64,000 nucleotides of DNA. It comes from Pseudomonadota bacterium. GTDB taxonomy: Bacteria > Pseudomonadota > Gammaproteobacteria > Xanthomonadales > Rhodanobacteraceae. The DNA lies in NCBI GenBank assembly GCA_021781345.1, contig JAJXWZ010000001.1:1-64000 (forward strand). Direction: 5' to 3'. Within the stretch, counting starts at the first letter, position 1, and every line of letters begins with the position of its first letter. The translations under genes and the position numbers were made by a program. Positions 1 to 8,534 of this stretch are shown piece by piece. The notes beneath the pieces were generated by a model. The model was not told the DNA's origin, ran no database searches, and saw nothing but the letters and a program-made list of their open reading frames with translations.

Positions 1-121
1 CCGCGTGCGTCGAATGATGGTGCCGGGGTTCATCGTGCCTGGTGCGCGGCGTCGGGGAAGCGGCAGGCCGGAAGGGTCCCGGAATCTACCGAGACTACAT
101 CAATTATCGCGCGCAAGTATT

Positions 122-208
122 TGGTGCCGAAGGTGGGACTCGAACCCACACGCTTTTAAGGGCGGCGGATTTTGAGTCCGCTGCGTCTACCGATTCCGCC
201 ACTTCGGC
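122..208 (-). tRNA. tRNA-Leu (anticodon CAA)
   Basis: Read on the minus strand this is a complete 87-nt class II tRNA. It starts GCCGAAG and ends with the complementary CTTCGGC, the discriminator base A and an encoded CCA (complement of 122-124). The T-arm GGTTCGAGTCCC is canonical. The anticodon loop reads CT-CAA-AA, which decodes UUG leucine. The long variable arm needed for tRNA-Leu is present. The first 121 bases of the window show no gene I can support. Confidence 0.96.
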
Positions 209-244
209 CAAGCCCTTTAGTATGCGGGAATCACCCTGCACAGG

Positions 245-829
245 CTAGTGGGCGGGCCCGCGATCGTCCAACCGCAGCGTGCGTTCGCGCCGCAGGTACC
301 ACTCGCCCTGGTCGGGTTCGAAGACGCTGCAATGCGTCATTTCGTCCTGGTATACGTGCACGCTGACCGCGAGTTCGGTGCCGCTGGCGTTGCAGATGGT
401 GTGGTGTTCGTGTGGCGGGATGAGGCTCCCGGCCGAACCGGTGCCGGCCCGGATCGCCCCGGCCGGGACGAAGCGATAGTGCACGTCGTCGTGTTCGCGC
501 AGTTCGTATTGCACCACGTCCAGCGCGCCTTGCCATACGGCTTCGACGCACCACATGCCGGCGTGGTCGTGGATCGGGGTGCCCTGCCCGGGACTCCATG
601 TCATCGCCACCACGCTGTAGCCGTGATCGGCACTGCGGTACAGTTCCCGCCGCGCATAGTGCTCCGGGCAGCCCTGGAACACGCACTCGGGCAGGCGCAC
701 GCTGCCTGCATGGATGGCCTCGCAAAGCGCGGACCTCAGCGCCCGCATGGTGGCCTCGGTGCCTTGTACGCAGACTGCCGCGTCGAATGCGCGGATCAAC
801 CTGTCGCGTCCGGGAAAGTCGATGCTCAT
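245..829 (-). CDS. Cysteine dioxygenase family protein (cupin)
   Basis: The 194-residue protein belongs to the type I cysteine dioxygenase family (PF05995), which uses non-haem iron to oxidise cysteine to cysteine sulfinate in the cytoplasm. The cupin motif PIHDHAG supplies H87 and H89, and the HEHH stretch near 140-143 supplies the third iron ligand. A cysteine lies seven residues after the first ligand (C94), the spacing of the mammalian Cys-Tyr cofactor cysteine, and Y160 is a possible partner. Length matches the family. No strong Shine-Dalgarno precedes the ATG. It follows the MetX homologue on the same strand, 49 bp away, so cysteine synthesis and breakdown may be linked. A related thiol dioxygenase such as mercaptopropionate dioxygenase remains possible. 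Confidence 0.85.
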   Translation of the reverse strand: MSIDFPGRDRLIRAFDAAVCVQGTEATMRALRSALCEAIHAGSVRLPECVFQGCPEHYARRELYRSADHGYSVVAMTWSPGQGTPIHDHAGMWCVEAVWQGALDVVQYELREHDDVHYRFVPAGAIRAGTGSAGSLIPPHEHHTICNASGTELAVSVHVYQDEMTHCSVFEPDQGEWYLRRERTLRLDDRGPAH

Positions 830-878
830 GGCACAAGCATATTACGCCGCAGCCCGGCTGGGCCAATGACGGTCGAGT

Positions 879-1994
879 TCACGAGGCGTCCATGAATTGG
901 CCGATCGCGGCGCCGAAGCGGCCGGTGTCGACCAGGAACGCGTCGTGGCCCTGCGGCGAGTCCAGACCCACGAAAGTCGTGTCGGTACCGGTCGTGCGCA
1001 GGTCCTCGGCCAGTTGCTGCTGCTGCTCCAGCGGGAACAGGATGTCGGTCTCGACGCCGATCACCAATGCGCGCTCCAGTTTCATCCTTGCCAATGCGTT
1101 GCGCACGGAGGTGGCGGGATCGGGGGCGCCGCCGTATTCGGCGAGGTCGAACCAGTCCGAAGCGCGCGACAGGTACAGGTAGCAGTTGGGGTCGAATGCA
1201 CGGGTGAAGCGGCGCGCGTGCGCGTTGAGGTAGGACTCGATCTCGAACTCGGCGCCGAACGGATCGTCCTCGCGCTGCCCCGGATCGAGGCGGATGCGGC
1301 CGAAGCGACCGCTCCACTCCAGCGCCGAGCGGTAGGTGATCACCCCGAGCTTGCGCGCGATGTTCATGCCCGCCTCGGGGTAGTGTGCGTCGTCGTAGCG
1401 GCCTTCGTTCCAGTTCGGATCGAGGCGGATCGCCTCGCGTTGCAGGGAGCGGATCGCGATAGCGAACGGCTGTGCGCGCGGCGCGGTGCACACGCTCACG
1501 TGCGCACGCGCGAATCCCGCATGCTGCGCCAGACATCCAAGCGCAGCCATGCCTCCCATGGAGCAGCCGACCAGCGCGGCCAGGCGTTCGATGCCGAGCC
1601 CGCGCGCCAGTTCGTAGCCTGCGTGGCCGACATCTTCGAGCGCGAGGTCGGGAAAATCGAGGCGCCACGGCTCGCCGGTGGCGGGATTGATCGAGGCCGG
1701 TCCGCTCGAGCCCTTGCAACTGCCCAGCGAGTTCATGCAGATCACGAACCAGCGCCGGGTATCGATGGCCTTGCCCGCTCCGACGATGTCCTCCCACCAG
1801 CCCGGCGAATCGTCAATGGCGTTGCTGGCAGCGTGCGCGCTCGGCGACAGTCCGGTCATGATCAACACCGCATTATCGCGCGCTGCGTTCAACGTGCCCC
1901 AGGTTTCGTAGGCGATCCTGGCGTCGAGGAGTTCGCCGCCGCGCTTCATCCGGTACGGCGAGGGCAGGGTGAAGTACTGGCGGGCGTCGGCCAT
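879..1994 (-). CDS. MetX-family acyltransferase, probably serine O-succinyltransferase
   Basis: This alpha/beta hydrolase of the MetX family has 371 residues from the chosen ATG. The nucleophile elbow is GCSMGG, and the acid and base of the triad are in ETDILF and QGHDAFL. MetX proteins acylate homoserine for methionine synthesis, but Xanthomonas homologues with the LGSC(K/R)GS(S/T)GPAS signature have been reassigned as serine O-succinyltransferases feeding cysteine synthesis. This protein carries LGSCKGSSGPAS and resembles them along its length, so I favour that activity. An upstream in-frame start would add 22 residues, but GAGGA just ahead of the ATG at 1994 and family homology support the shorter form. 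Substrate choice is inference. Confidence 0.85.
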   Translation of the reverse strand: MADARQYFTLPSPYRMKRGGELLDARIAYETWGTLNAARDNAVLIMTGLSPSAHAASNAIDDSPGWWEDIVGAGKAIDTRRWFVICMNSLGSCKGSSGPASINPATGEPWRLDFPDLALEDVGHAGYELARGLGIERLAALVGCSMGGMAALGCLAQHAGFARAHVSVCTAPRAQPFAIAIRSLQREAIRLDPNWNEGRYDDAHYPEAGMNIARKLGVITYRSALEWSGRFGRIRLDPGQREDDPFGAEFEIESYLNAHARRFTRAFDPNCYLYLSRASDWFDLAEYGGAPDPATSVRNALARMKLERALVIGVETDILFPLEQQQQLAEDLRTTGTDTTFVGLDSPQGHDAFLVDTGRFGAAIGQFMDAS

Positions 1995-2132
1995 GGGGAT
2001 CCTCGTGCGAGTGGAATCCGCAAGGGTAGCGAACGCGCGGGACACGGCCAAGTGACGCATCGGCCCGCGAGCGGCTCTTGCGGGCCGCGTTTCCGATGCG
2101 TCATCCCGGCGCAGACCCGGACGGCGAAAGCT

Positions 2133-3206
2133 TCAATCCACCTTGTCGATCGTCAGCGCCACCGGCGCATGCGAATCGGTGGCGACCTCCACCGGCGCGG
2201 ATTCGAGGTCGCCGGGCCGCGGCATCGCCTCGCCGGTCTTGCTGACGCGCGCGACGACGCTGACCTTCGCGAACTTCGAGAGTTGCAGCGCAGGAGACAT
2301 CGCCATCGCGTCGGTCAAGGTCACCTTTGCCGGCAGGTCCGACAGTTTCAGGCGCGCCACCGCCAGCGGCATCGGCGGTCCATCCACGGCACGCGCGAAC
2401 ACGAATACGGTGTCGCCGGGTTGCGCCCTGGCACTGAGCCTGGGGTCGAGCTTCACGTCGACGTAGAGTGCGACCCTGCCGCTAGTGCCGGAGGCGACCG
2501 GCGTGGCCTGCGATGCCGTGTCGGCGGTAGCTGGTGCCGCGGCCGGCGATCCGCCGCCACGCGCTTCAGCCTCGGCAAGTTCCTGCTTGACCGCTTCGGC
2601 GACCTGGGAACCGGGCTGCAGCAGCGGCAGCAGGGTTTTCCAATGCGCCGCGGCACCGGCGTAATCCCCGCGCTGGAAATCGCTGATGCCCAACAGCCAG
2701 AGCGCGCGCTGGTGGGTCGGATCGATCCGCAGCGCCTGTCGCAGCCTGGCGCGCGAAGCGTCGTCGATCAGATGCGTGGAGCTGCTGGCCGCCCGGGCCT
2801 CCACCCATGCGACCAGCGCATCAGGATCGTCGGGTTTCAACTTCAGCAGATGGTCGAGCGCGTCCTGGGCCTGCTGTGGCCGGTCGAGCGCGGAATACGC
2901 TTGCGCCAGCAACGCCCAACCCTGTGCATCGTCCGGATTGCGCGCGAGGCTTTGCTGCAGTTGCTGCACGGCCTGCGCAAGCGTGGCGTGGTCGCCGGAG
3001 GGCGCGACATCTAGCGCTTGCGGCGTGCCGACCAGCAGGTACATCCCAAGCACTAGGGGAGGCGTCACCAGCGCCAGCAACAGTGCCAGGACGAACGGCG
3101 CGCGCGGCTGGCCTGCACGGCGGGCGCTGAGCAACAGCGGCACCAGCACGCAGGCGAGGGCGGCCAGCACCATCACGGCCGCGATGACGATGAAACGGAT
3201 GGTCAC
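2133..3206 (-). CDS. ccmI: Cytochrome c maturation protein CcmI (TPR, CycH-like)
   Basis: This is the last gene of the ccm run. CcmI presents apocytochrome c to the CcmF/CcmH haem ligation complex at the periplasmic face. Two N-terminal transmembrane segments (about residues 5-23 and 36-55) are followed by TPR-like repeats, for example around NPDDAQGWALLAQAYSALD, and a C-terminal periplasmic domain. The start is GTG, overlapping the ccmH stop as GTGA; longer in-frame starts would be arginine-rich out-of-frame readings of ccmH. Length, about 357 residues, fits the two-domain CycH/CcmI type. Confidence 0.9.
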   Translation of the reverse strand: MTIRFIVIAAVMVLAALACVLVPLLLSARRAGQPRAPFVLALLLALVTPPLVLGMYLLVGTPQALDVAPSGDHATLAQAVQQLQQSLARNPDDAQGWALLAQAYSALDRPQQAQDALDHLLKLKPDDPDALVAWVEARAASSSTHLIDDASRARLRQALRIDPTHQRALWLLGISDFQRGDYAGAAAHWKTLLPLLQPGSQVAEAVKQELAEAEARGGGSPAAAPATADTASQATPVASGTSGRVALYVDVKLDPRLSARAQPGDTVFVFARAVDGPPMPLAVARLKLSDLPAKVTLTDAMAMSPALQLSKFAKVSVVARVSKTGEAMPRPGDLESAPVEVATDSHAPVALTIDKVD

Positions 3207-3637
3207 CAGTCGTCTCCTGCATCTTCGGCAATGGCGTCGGCGGGACGGGTGCGCCGACGCAGCAGCACGATCACGACGATGCCGCCCGCGACCAGGACCG
3301 CGGGCGTGCCGAACCACAGCACGATGGTGCTCGGTGCCAGCGGCGGGTCGTAGAGGATGAACGTGGAATAGCGCGCGACCAGCCAGTCCTTGATTTGCCG
3401 GTCGCTCTTGCCCTGCTGCATCATGTCGAAGATCTGCCGCCGCAGTTGCTTGGCGAAGTCGGCGTTGGACGACAGCAGGCTCTCGTCCTGGCAGACCATG
3501 CAGCGCAGATCCCGGGTCAGGTTCTGGAAGCGGTCGCGCTGGGCGGCGTCCTTGAATGGCAGCGGATCGATCGCGAACGCGGCGGCGCTCGATGCCAACG
3601 CAAGCACAACGATCACCACGGCGAGCAGGCGCCTCAT
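3203..3637 (-). CDS. ccmH: Cytochrome c maturation thiol reductase CcmH (CcmL type)
   Basis: A 144-residue membrane-anchored periplasmic protein that reduces the apocytochrome CXXCH disulfide before haem attachment. It has a signal peptide over residues 1-22, the diagnostic motif LRCMVCQ around residues 45-50 with the two redox cysteines, and a C-terminal membrane anchor around 103-126 followed by an arginine-rich tail. ATG overlaps the ccmG stop (ATGA) and its own stop overlaps ccmI (GTGA), so the three are probably translationally coupled. It is the short form of CcmH, with the TPR part encoded separately as ccmI. Confidence 0.95.
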   Translation of the reverse strand: MRRLLAVVIVVLALASSAAAFAIDPLPFKDAAQRDRFQNLTRDLRCMVCQDESLLSSNADFAKQLRRQIFDMMQQGKSDRQIKDWLVARYSTFILYDPPLAPSTIVLWFGTPAVLVAGGIVVIVLLRRRTRPADAIAEDAGDDW

Positions 3638-4200
3638 GTGCCTTCCCGCTCGAGTTCGCGGATCTTGGGCTCCAGCCTCTTCGCGATCACGTCCGGCGTC
3701 AGCGGACCGATGTGCTTGTAGCGAATGATGCCCTTCGCGTCGATCAGGTAGGTTTCCGGCGCACCATACACGCCGAAGTCGATCGCGGTATCGCCGGACT
3801 GGTCGGTGATCACTTCCCGGTAGGGATCGCCGTGCCGCTGCAGCCAGTCGCGTGCAGCCTGCGGCGTGTCCTTGTAGTCGTAGCCGATCAGCGCAATCCC
3901 GAACTTGTCGCGGTATGCCATCAGGGTCGGATGCTCGTCGCCGCAGGCGAAGCACCAGCTTGCGAACACGTTGAGGAGGTACGGCTTGCCGAGCAGGTCG
4001 GCCTTGCTCACGAATTGGGCGGGATGCGCCAGTCGCGGCAGACGGAACGCCGGCGCCGGCTTGCCGATCAACGGGCTCGGCACGAAGCTGGCGTTGTGGT
4101 CCTGGTTCCACGCCAGCCCGACCACGAAGAACACCAGCAGCGCCGCGAACACGATCAGCGGCACGAAACGGGCCACGGGCTTGCGCGCGACCTCGTTCAC
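3634..4200 (-). CDS. ccmG: Thiol:disulfide interchange protein CcmG (DsbE)
   Basis: This 188-residue membrane-tethered thioredoxin of the periplasm passes electrons to CcmH and apocytochrome c. An N-terminal anchor spans about residues 11-30. The thioredoxin fold follows with active site WCFAC (C83 and C86) and the cis-proline loop YGAPETYLID, both typical of DsbE. The dipeptide between the cysteines is FA where many relatives have VP or PT, which could shift the redox potential. It starts at a GTG that overlaps the ccmF stop as GTGA. It lies in its usual place between ccmF and ccmH. Confidence 0.95.
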   Translation of the reverse strand: MNEVARKPVARFVPLIVFAALLVFFVVGLAWNQDHNASFVPSPLIGKPAPAFRLPRLAHPAQFVSKADLLGKPYLLNVFASWCFACGDEHPTLMAYRDKFGIALIGYDYKDTPQAARDWLQRHGDPYREVITDQSGDTAIDFGVYGAPETYLIDAKGIIRYKHIGPLTPDVIAKRLEPKIRELEREGT

Positions 4201-6179
4201 GCTTCGCCCTCCGCCAGCTTGCGCGGCGTTGCGGGTGCCGGATGAGGGCGTATGGTTTCGGTTTCCTCCACGCGCTTCAGCCGGAAGCGCTTGTCCAGCA
4301 CCACGGCGAAGCCACCCAGCATCATCAACACGCCGCCGCCCCAGATCCAGCGCACGAACGGCTTGTCGTACACGCGCAGCGACCATGCGTCGTCGCCGAG
4401 CGGGTCGCCCAGCGACACATACAGGTCGCGGAACACGCCGGCCTGGATCGCCGCTTCGGTCTGCACCTGCCCGCCGGTGTAGGTGCGCTTTTGCGGGTGC
4501 AGGGTCGCGACCGGGGCGCCGTCGCGCGTGATCACCATGGTGCCCTGCTCCGCCCGGTAGTTCGGGCCGGGCAGCTCGCGCACGCCCTCGAAACGGAAGG
4601 CATACGGTCCGATCCCGACGCTGCTGCCCGGCTTCATGCTGACATCCTGCTCGACGCTCATCGAGCGCGTAAGGATCGCGCCGGCAATGAACACGCCGAT
4701 GCCGAAGTGCGCCAGCATCATGCCCAGCATTTCGAACGGATAGCGCTTTCCGCGTGGTGCTTCGCGCCAGCGCTTGATCGCGAAAAACAGCACGCCGGCC
4801 ATCACCCAGGTCGCGGCGGTGACGCCCAGCAGCTGATGCCAGCCGCGCGCGCCGAACAGGAAGCCGACGATGCCGGCGGCGACCGCCATCGCGACGATCC
4901 TGGCCAGCGCACGTTTCCACACAGTCAGATCGGCCTTGCCCCAGCGCGACAGCGGCCCGAACGGCAGCGCCAGCACCAGCGGCGTCATCAGCAGCATGAA
5001 CAGCGGACCGAAATAGGGCGGTCCGACCGAGATCCGTCCGATGTTCAACGCCTCGCCGACCAGCGGGTACAGCGTGCCCAGCATCACCATCGCGCAGGCC
5101 ACCGTCAGCATCAGGTTGCCGAGCACCATCAGGGTTTCGCGCGACGCCAACGCGAACGACTTGCCGCCGGTCACCTTCGGCGCACGCAAGGCGTACAGCA
5201 GCAGCGAACCGCCGACCACCACCGCCAGGTACACTAGGATGAACACGCCGCGCGCGGGCGAGAACGCGAAGGCGTGCACGCTGGTGAGCAAGCCGGAGCG
5301 CACCAGGAAGGTGCCAAGCAGCGAGAACGCGAAGCCGAAGATCGACAACAGCAGCGTCCATGCGCGCAGTCCGTCGCGCTTGTCGGTGATCGCCTGGGCG
5401 TGGATCAGCGCCGCGCCGATCAGCCACGGCATGAACGAGGCGTTCTCGACCGGGTCCCAGAACCACCAGCCGCCCCAGCCCAGTTCGTAATACGCCCACG
5501 CGCTGCCGGCCACGATGCCGAGGGTCAGGAAACCCCAGGCGGCGTTGGTCCACGGGCGCGCCCAGCGCACCCAGGTCGATTTCAGTTCACCGCCCAGCAG
5601 TGCGGCGATCGCGAACGCGAAGGCGACGCTGAATCCGACGTAGCCCATGTAAAGCGTGGGCGGATGGAAGGTGAGCCCCGGGTCCTGCAGCACCGGATTC
5701 AGGTCCGCACCGTTGCCGGGGGCCGGCAGCATGCGCCCGAAAGGGTTGGACGTCGTGATCATGTACAGCAGGAACCCGAACGAGACGAACCCGAGCACGC
5801 CGATCACGCGCGAGAAGAAGGCCTCGGGCAGCCTGTTCCCGAACGCGACCAGTGCCACCGTCCACAGGTTGAGGATCAGCATCCACAGCAGCAGCGAGCC
5901 TTCGTGCGCGCCCCAGACCGCCGCGAGCTTGTAGAACAGCGGCAGGCTCAGGTTCGAGTTCTGGGCCACATAGGCGACCGAGAAATCGTTGGTCGCGAAG
6001 GCCCACATGAGGATCCCGAAAGCCATGGCGACGAACGTGAACTGGCCGATGGCGAGCGTGGACGCGGTGGCCATCAGCGGCTTGCTGCCTCGCCACGCAC
6101 CGATGATCGGCAGCAGGCATTGCAGCCCCGACAGCAGCAGCGCGAGGATCAGGGCGACCTGGCCGAGTTCCGGGCTCAT
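4197..6179 (-). CDS. ccmF: Haem lyase subunit CcmF
   Basis: CcmF is the large polytopic membrane protein that receives haem from holo-CcmE and ligates it to apocytochrome c. The 660-residue product matches the usual 630-670. It contains the tryptophan-rich WWD signature GWGGWWFWDPVENASF around residues 229-244, flanked by conserved histidines, and about 14-15 hydrophobic segments. The C-terminal periplasmic domain precedes a final transmembrane helix (HRPF-type region around 600-640). The start overlaps the ccmE stop by ATGA and the stop overlaps the GTG of ccmG. Confidence 0.97.
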   Translation of the reverse strand: MSPELGQVALILALLLSGLQCLLPIIGAWRGSKPLMATASTLAIGQFTFVAMAFGILMWAFATNDFSVAYVAQNSNLSLPLFYKLAAVWGAHEGSLLLWMLILNLWTVALVAFGNRLPEAFFSRVIGVLGFVSFGFLLYMITTSNPFGRMLPAPGNGADLNPVLQDPGLTFHPPTLYMGYVGFSVAFAFAIAALLGGELKSTWVRWARPWTNAAWGFLTLGIVAGSAWAYYELGWGGWWFWDPVENASFMPWLIGAALIHAQAITDKRDGLRAWTLLLSIFGFAFSLLGTFLVRSGLLTSVHAFAFSPARGVFILVYLAVVVGGSLLLYALRAPKVTGGKSFALASRETLMVLGNLMLTVACAMVMLGTLYPLVGEALNIGRISVGPPYFGPLFMLLMTPLVLALPFGPLSRWGKADLTVWKRALARIVAMAVAAGIVGFLFGARGWHQLLGVTAATWVMAGVLFFAIKRWREAPRGKRYPFEMLGMMLAHFGIGVFIAGAILTRSMSVEQDVSMKPGSSVGIGPYAFRFEGVRELPGPNYRAEQGTMVITRDGAPVATLHPQKRTYTGGQVQTEAAIQAGVFRDLYVSLGDPLGDDAWSLRVYDKPFVRWIWGGGVLMMLGGFAVVLDKRFRLKRVEETETIRPHPAPATPRKLAEGEA

Positions 6180-6643
6180 CGTGCGCCTCCGTGTCCCGCT
6201 TGCGGCGGAATGCGATGTTCGGCCCTGGCCCTGGCGATCGCCTGCGCGACTTGCGGCGGCATGTAGGTGGAGTCGTGCTTGGCCAGCACCTGGGTGGCGA
6301 CGAACGTGCCGCCGACCATCTTGCCGGTGGTGATGGTGCTCTGGCCCACGCGGAACAGGTCCGGCAGGATCCCGGTGTAGCGCACCGGGATGTTGTCGAA
6401 ACGATCGGTGATCACGAAGTCGGTCGTGAGCGTGCCCGGCACGCGATGGATGCTGCCTTCGAGGACGATGCCGCCCAGTCGGAACGGATGTCCCGCCGGC
6501 GCCTTGCCGGCTTCGACTTCGCTCGGCGAGTAAAGGTAGGTCATGTTCCGTTGCAACGCGAACACCGACAGGCTGGCCGCGATCGCGACCGCGCCTAGGA
6601 TCAGCAGCGTCACGATCAGGCGCCGTTTGCGAACCGGATTCAT
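6176..6643 (-). CDS. ccmE: Periplasmic haem chaperone CcmE
   Basis: CcmE covalently binds haem in the periplasm and passes it to CcmF. The 155-residue protein has an N-terminal membrane anchor (about residues 9-29), an OB-fold beta-barrel, and the haem-binding histidine H123 in the motif LAKHDSTYMPP, with the tyrosine in the expected place. The Glu that usually follows HD is Ser here. Start overlaps the ccmD stop (ATGA) and stop overlaps the ccmF start (ATGA). The length is normal for gammaproteobacteria. Confidence 0.95.
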   Translation of the reverse strand: MNPVRKRRLIVTLLILGAVAIAASLSVFALQRNMTYLYSPSEVEAGKAPAGHPFRLGGIVLEGSIHRVPGTLTTDFVITDRFDNIPVRYTGILPDLFRVGQSTITTGKMVGGTFVATQVLAKHDSTYMPPQVAQAIARARAEHRIPPQAGHGGAR

Positions 6644-6834
6644 GTCGAAACCTCCGCGCCTTCGGCGCGCGTCCTGCGGGTGTGTTCGCGCGCGAGGCGA
6701 CCGCGCAATTCGCGCGTCAACCTGCGCCGGCGCAGCGCAGGCGCGAACCAGTCCCACGCCAGTACGATGAAGAACACCGCATACGCGGGCCAGACATAGA
6801 TGGCGTAGCCGCCCATCGCGAGCCAGTGCATCAT
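6640..6834 (-). CDS. ccmD: Haem exporter protein CcmD
   Basis: A 64-residue protein with one transmembrane segment (HWLAMGGYAIYVWPAYAVFF onward) followed by a basic cytoplasmic tail, as in CcmD, the small subunit needed to release holo-CcmE from CcmABC. Two adjacent ATG codons are available; the first overlaps the ccmC stop as ATGA, and its stop overlaps the ccmE ATG. Identification rests on size, topology and position between ccmC and ccmE. Confidence 0.88.
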   Translation of the reverse strand: MMHWLAMGGYAIYVWPAYAVFFIVLAWDWFAPALRRRRLTRELRGRLAREHTRRTRAEGAEVST

Positions 6835-7589
6835 GGCGATTGCTCCGCCGCCAGCGCGCGCACCCATTGCTTGCCGCTTTCAAGCGACAGCAAACCGGTA
6901 CGTGCGCGGCCGAGGATGCTGGCGAAGAAATAAAGGTGTGTTGCTAGCGCCATCACCAGCAGCGGCCACAGCATCGATGGCGCGATCGATGATTTGCCGA
7001 ACAGGTCGACCGTGGTGCCCTGGTGCAATGTGTTCCACCAGACCACCGAGTAATGCACGATCGGCAGGTTGACGATGCCGACCAGCGCCAGCAGCGAGGC
7101 CGCGCGCGCACCGCGGCGACGGTCCTCGAAGGCGTTGTACAGGCCGATCACGCCGAGATACAGGAAGAACAGCACCAGTTCCGAAGTGAGCCGCGCGTCC
7201 CACGTCCACCACGTGCCCCACATCGGCTTGCCCCACAGAGATCCCGTCAGCAACGTGATAAACGTGAAGGCGGCACCGACCGGGGCGCATTCCATAGCGA
7301 CAACCTCGGCCAGCTTGACCCGCCACACCAGCGCCGCCAGCCCGGCCACCGCCATGCCGGCGTAGATGAACAGGCTCATCCACGCGCTCGGCACGTGGAT
7401 GAAGATGATCCGATAGGCGTCGCCCTGCTGGTAATCGGGCGGCGCCAGCACCAGGCCGCCGTACAGGCCGATCACGGCGGAAGCGAGCGCGGCCGCCATC
7501 AGCCACGGCTGCCATGCGCCGGCGAACCGGTAGAAATTCGGCGGGGAGCCGAGCCAGTGCATCCAGTGGGGGAGATAGCTGCGTGACAT
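6831..7589 (-). CDS. ccmC: Haem transporter/handling protein CcmC
   Basis: CcmC is the six-helix membrane protein that loads haem onto CcmE. The 252-residue protein has the WWD domain MWGTWWTWDARLTSE around residues 123-137, with conserved histidines on either side (IIFIHVPSAW and IVHYSVVWWNTLH), the axial ligands in this family. The chosen ATG lies one base after the ccmB stop; the longer in-frame extension is a misreading of ccmB. The stop overlaps ccmD by ATGA. Confidence 0.95.
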   Translation of the reverse strand: MSRSYLPHWMHWLGSPPNFYRFAGAWQPWLMAAALASAVIGLYGGLVLAPPDYQQGDAYRIIFIHVPSAWMSLFIYAGMAVAGLAALVWRVKLAEVVAMECAPVGAAFTFITLLTGSLWGKPMWGTWWTWDARLTSELVLFFLYLGVIGLYNAFEDRRRGARAASLLALVGIVNLPIVHYSVVWWNTLHQGTTVDLFGKSSIAPSMLWPLLVMALATHLYFFASILGRARTGLLSLESGKQWVRALAAEQSP

Positions 7590-7590
7590 T

Positions 7591-8295
7591 TCAACTTTCA
7601 ACCGCGATCCGCAGGGCCGCGGCGCATGCAAGCGGCGCCAGCACGATCGCCAACACCAAGGCCGCCGCCAGCCACGCCAACGGAGCGAGGTACGGCAGGC
7701 CGGACTGCGCCGCCGCGATGGCGCCCGCGGCAAAAATCACGACCGGAACCGCCAGTGGCAGCAGCATCAGGGCCAGCAGGATACCAGAGCGGCGCGCCCC
7801 CGCCGTCAATGCCGACAGCACTGCGCCCAGCAGGACCAGCAGCGGGGTTGCCAGCAACAGCGCCAGCAACAGCACCGGCAGCACGATCGCCGGCAGGTTC
7901 AGGAGCGCGCCCAGCAACGGCATCACCACGATCAGAGGCAGCACGGTGGTCAACCAGTGCGCCATGACCCGGGCGAGTGCCAGCAACGCCAGCGGTTGCG
8001 GCGCCAGCAGCCATTGTTCGAGCGTGCCGTCTTCGAGATCGGCGCGGAACATTGATTCCAGGGCCGGCAGCATCGCCAGTACCACGATCACCAGAAGCAC
8101 GCCACCGGCAATACGCTGGAGCAACCTGGGGTCCGGGCCGAGCGCGAAGGGAAACAGCGCCGCCACGATCACCGCGTACAGCAACGGCAGGAACAATTCG
8201 CCGCGCCGCCGCCAGGCGAGCACGAAGTCGCGGCCCAGCAGTGCGCGACAGGCGGCAAGCGCGCCGGGTACGACGATTCGCGCACCATTCGGCAT
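7591..8295 (-). CDS. ccmB: Haem exporter permease CcmB
   Basis: CcmB is the permease that pairs with the ATPase CcmA. From the chosen ATG the protein has 234 residues with six hydrophobic segments, and the conserved N-terminal segment LLGRDFVLAWRRRGELFLPL that opens the CcmB family. The family norm is about 220 residues; an alternative ATG at 8334 would add 13 residues with no obvious homology, so the start is uncertain. Unusually ccmA does not lie directly upstream: the 5' neighbour on this strand is the cytochrome c peroxidase gene, 239 bp away. Confidence 0.9.
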   Translation of the reverse strand: MPNGARIVVPGALAACRALLGRDFVLAWRRRGELFLPLLYAVIVAALFPFALGPDPRLLQRIAGGVLLVIVVLAMLPALESMFRADLEDGTLEQWLLAPQPLALLALARVMAHWLTTVLPLIVVMPLLGALLNLPAIVLPVLLLALLLATPLLVLLGAVLSALTAGARRSGILLALMLLPLAVPVVIFAAGAIAAAQSGLPYLAPLAWLAAALVLAIVLAPLACAAALRIAVES

Positions 8296-8534
8296 GGCGA
8301 CGGAGTTGCCGGTCGTCGGTTCGATGGTGACCATGAATCCGATACATTCCATTCCGGTTGGGCGGCGGACGGCGCCCCGATCGCCGGTGCGCGAGGCGAC
8401 CGTGCCGAGCAAGGCAATTGTCGCGCATCATTGCATGCTGCGCGACTTCGCCGCGTGCTGGCATCGCACCAGCCTCGCCACGGCGTGCCGGATACAGCCC
8501 GCTCCGGCAACCGCGGGACCGGATCGCGCCGGAC

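Noticed and set aside
2085-2125. Possible degenerate REP-like sequence (GTCATCCCGGCGCAGACCCGGA)
   Set aside because: It resembles common proteobacterial GTCATTCCCGCG repeats, but it is a single degenerate stretch without an inverted partner.
897-3014. A 705-codon open frame on the plus strand
   Set aside because: It is the antisense shadow of metX, ccmI and spacer DNA; it crosses two gene boundaries and its product has no domain. High-GC codon bias creates many such frames in this window.
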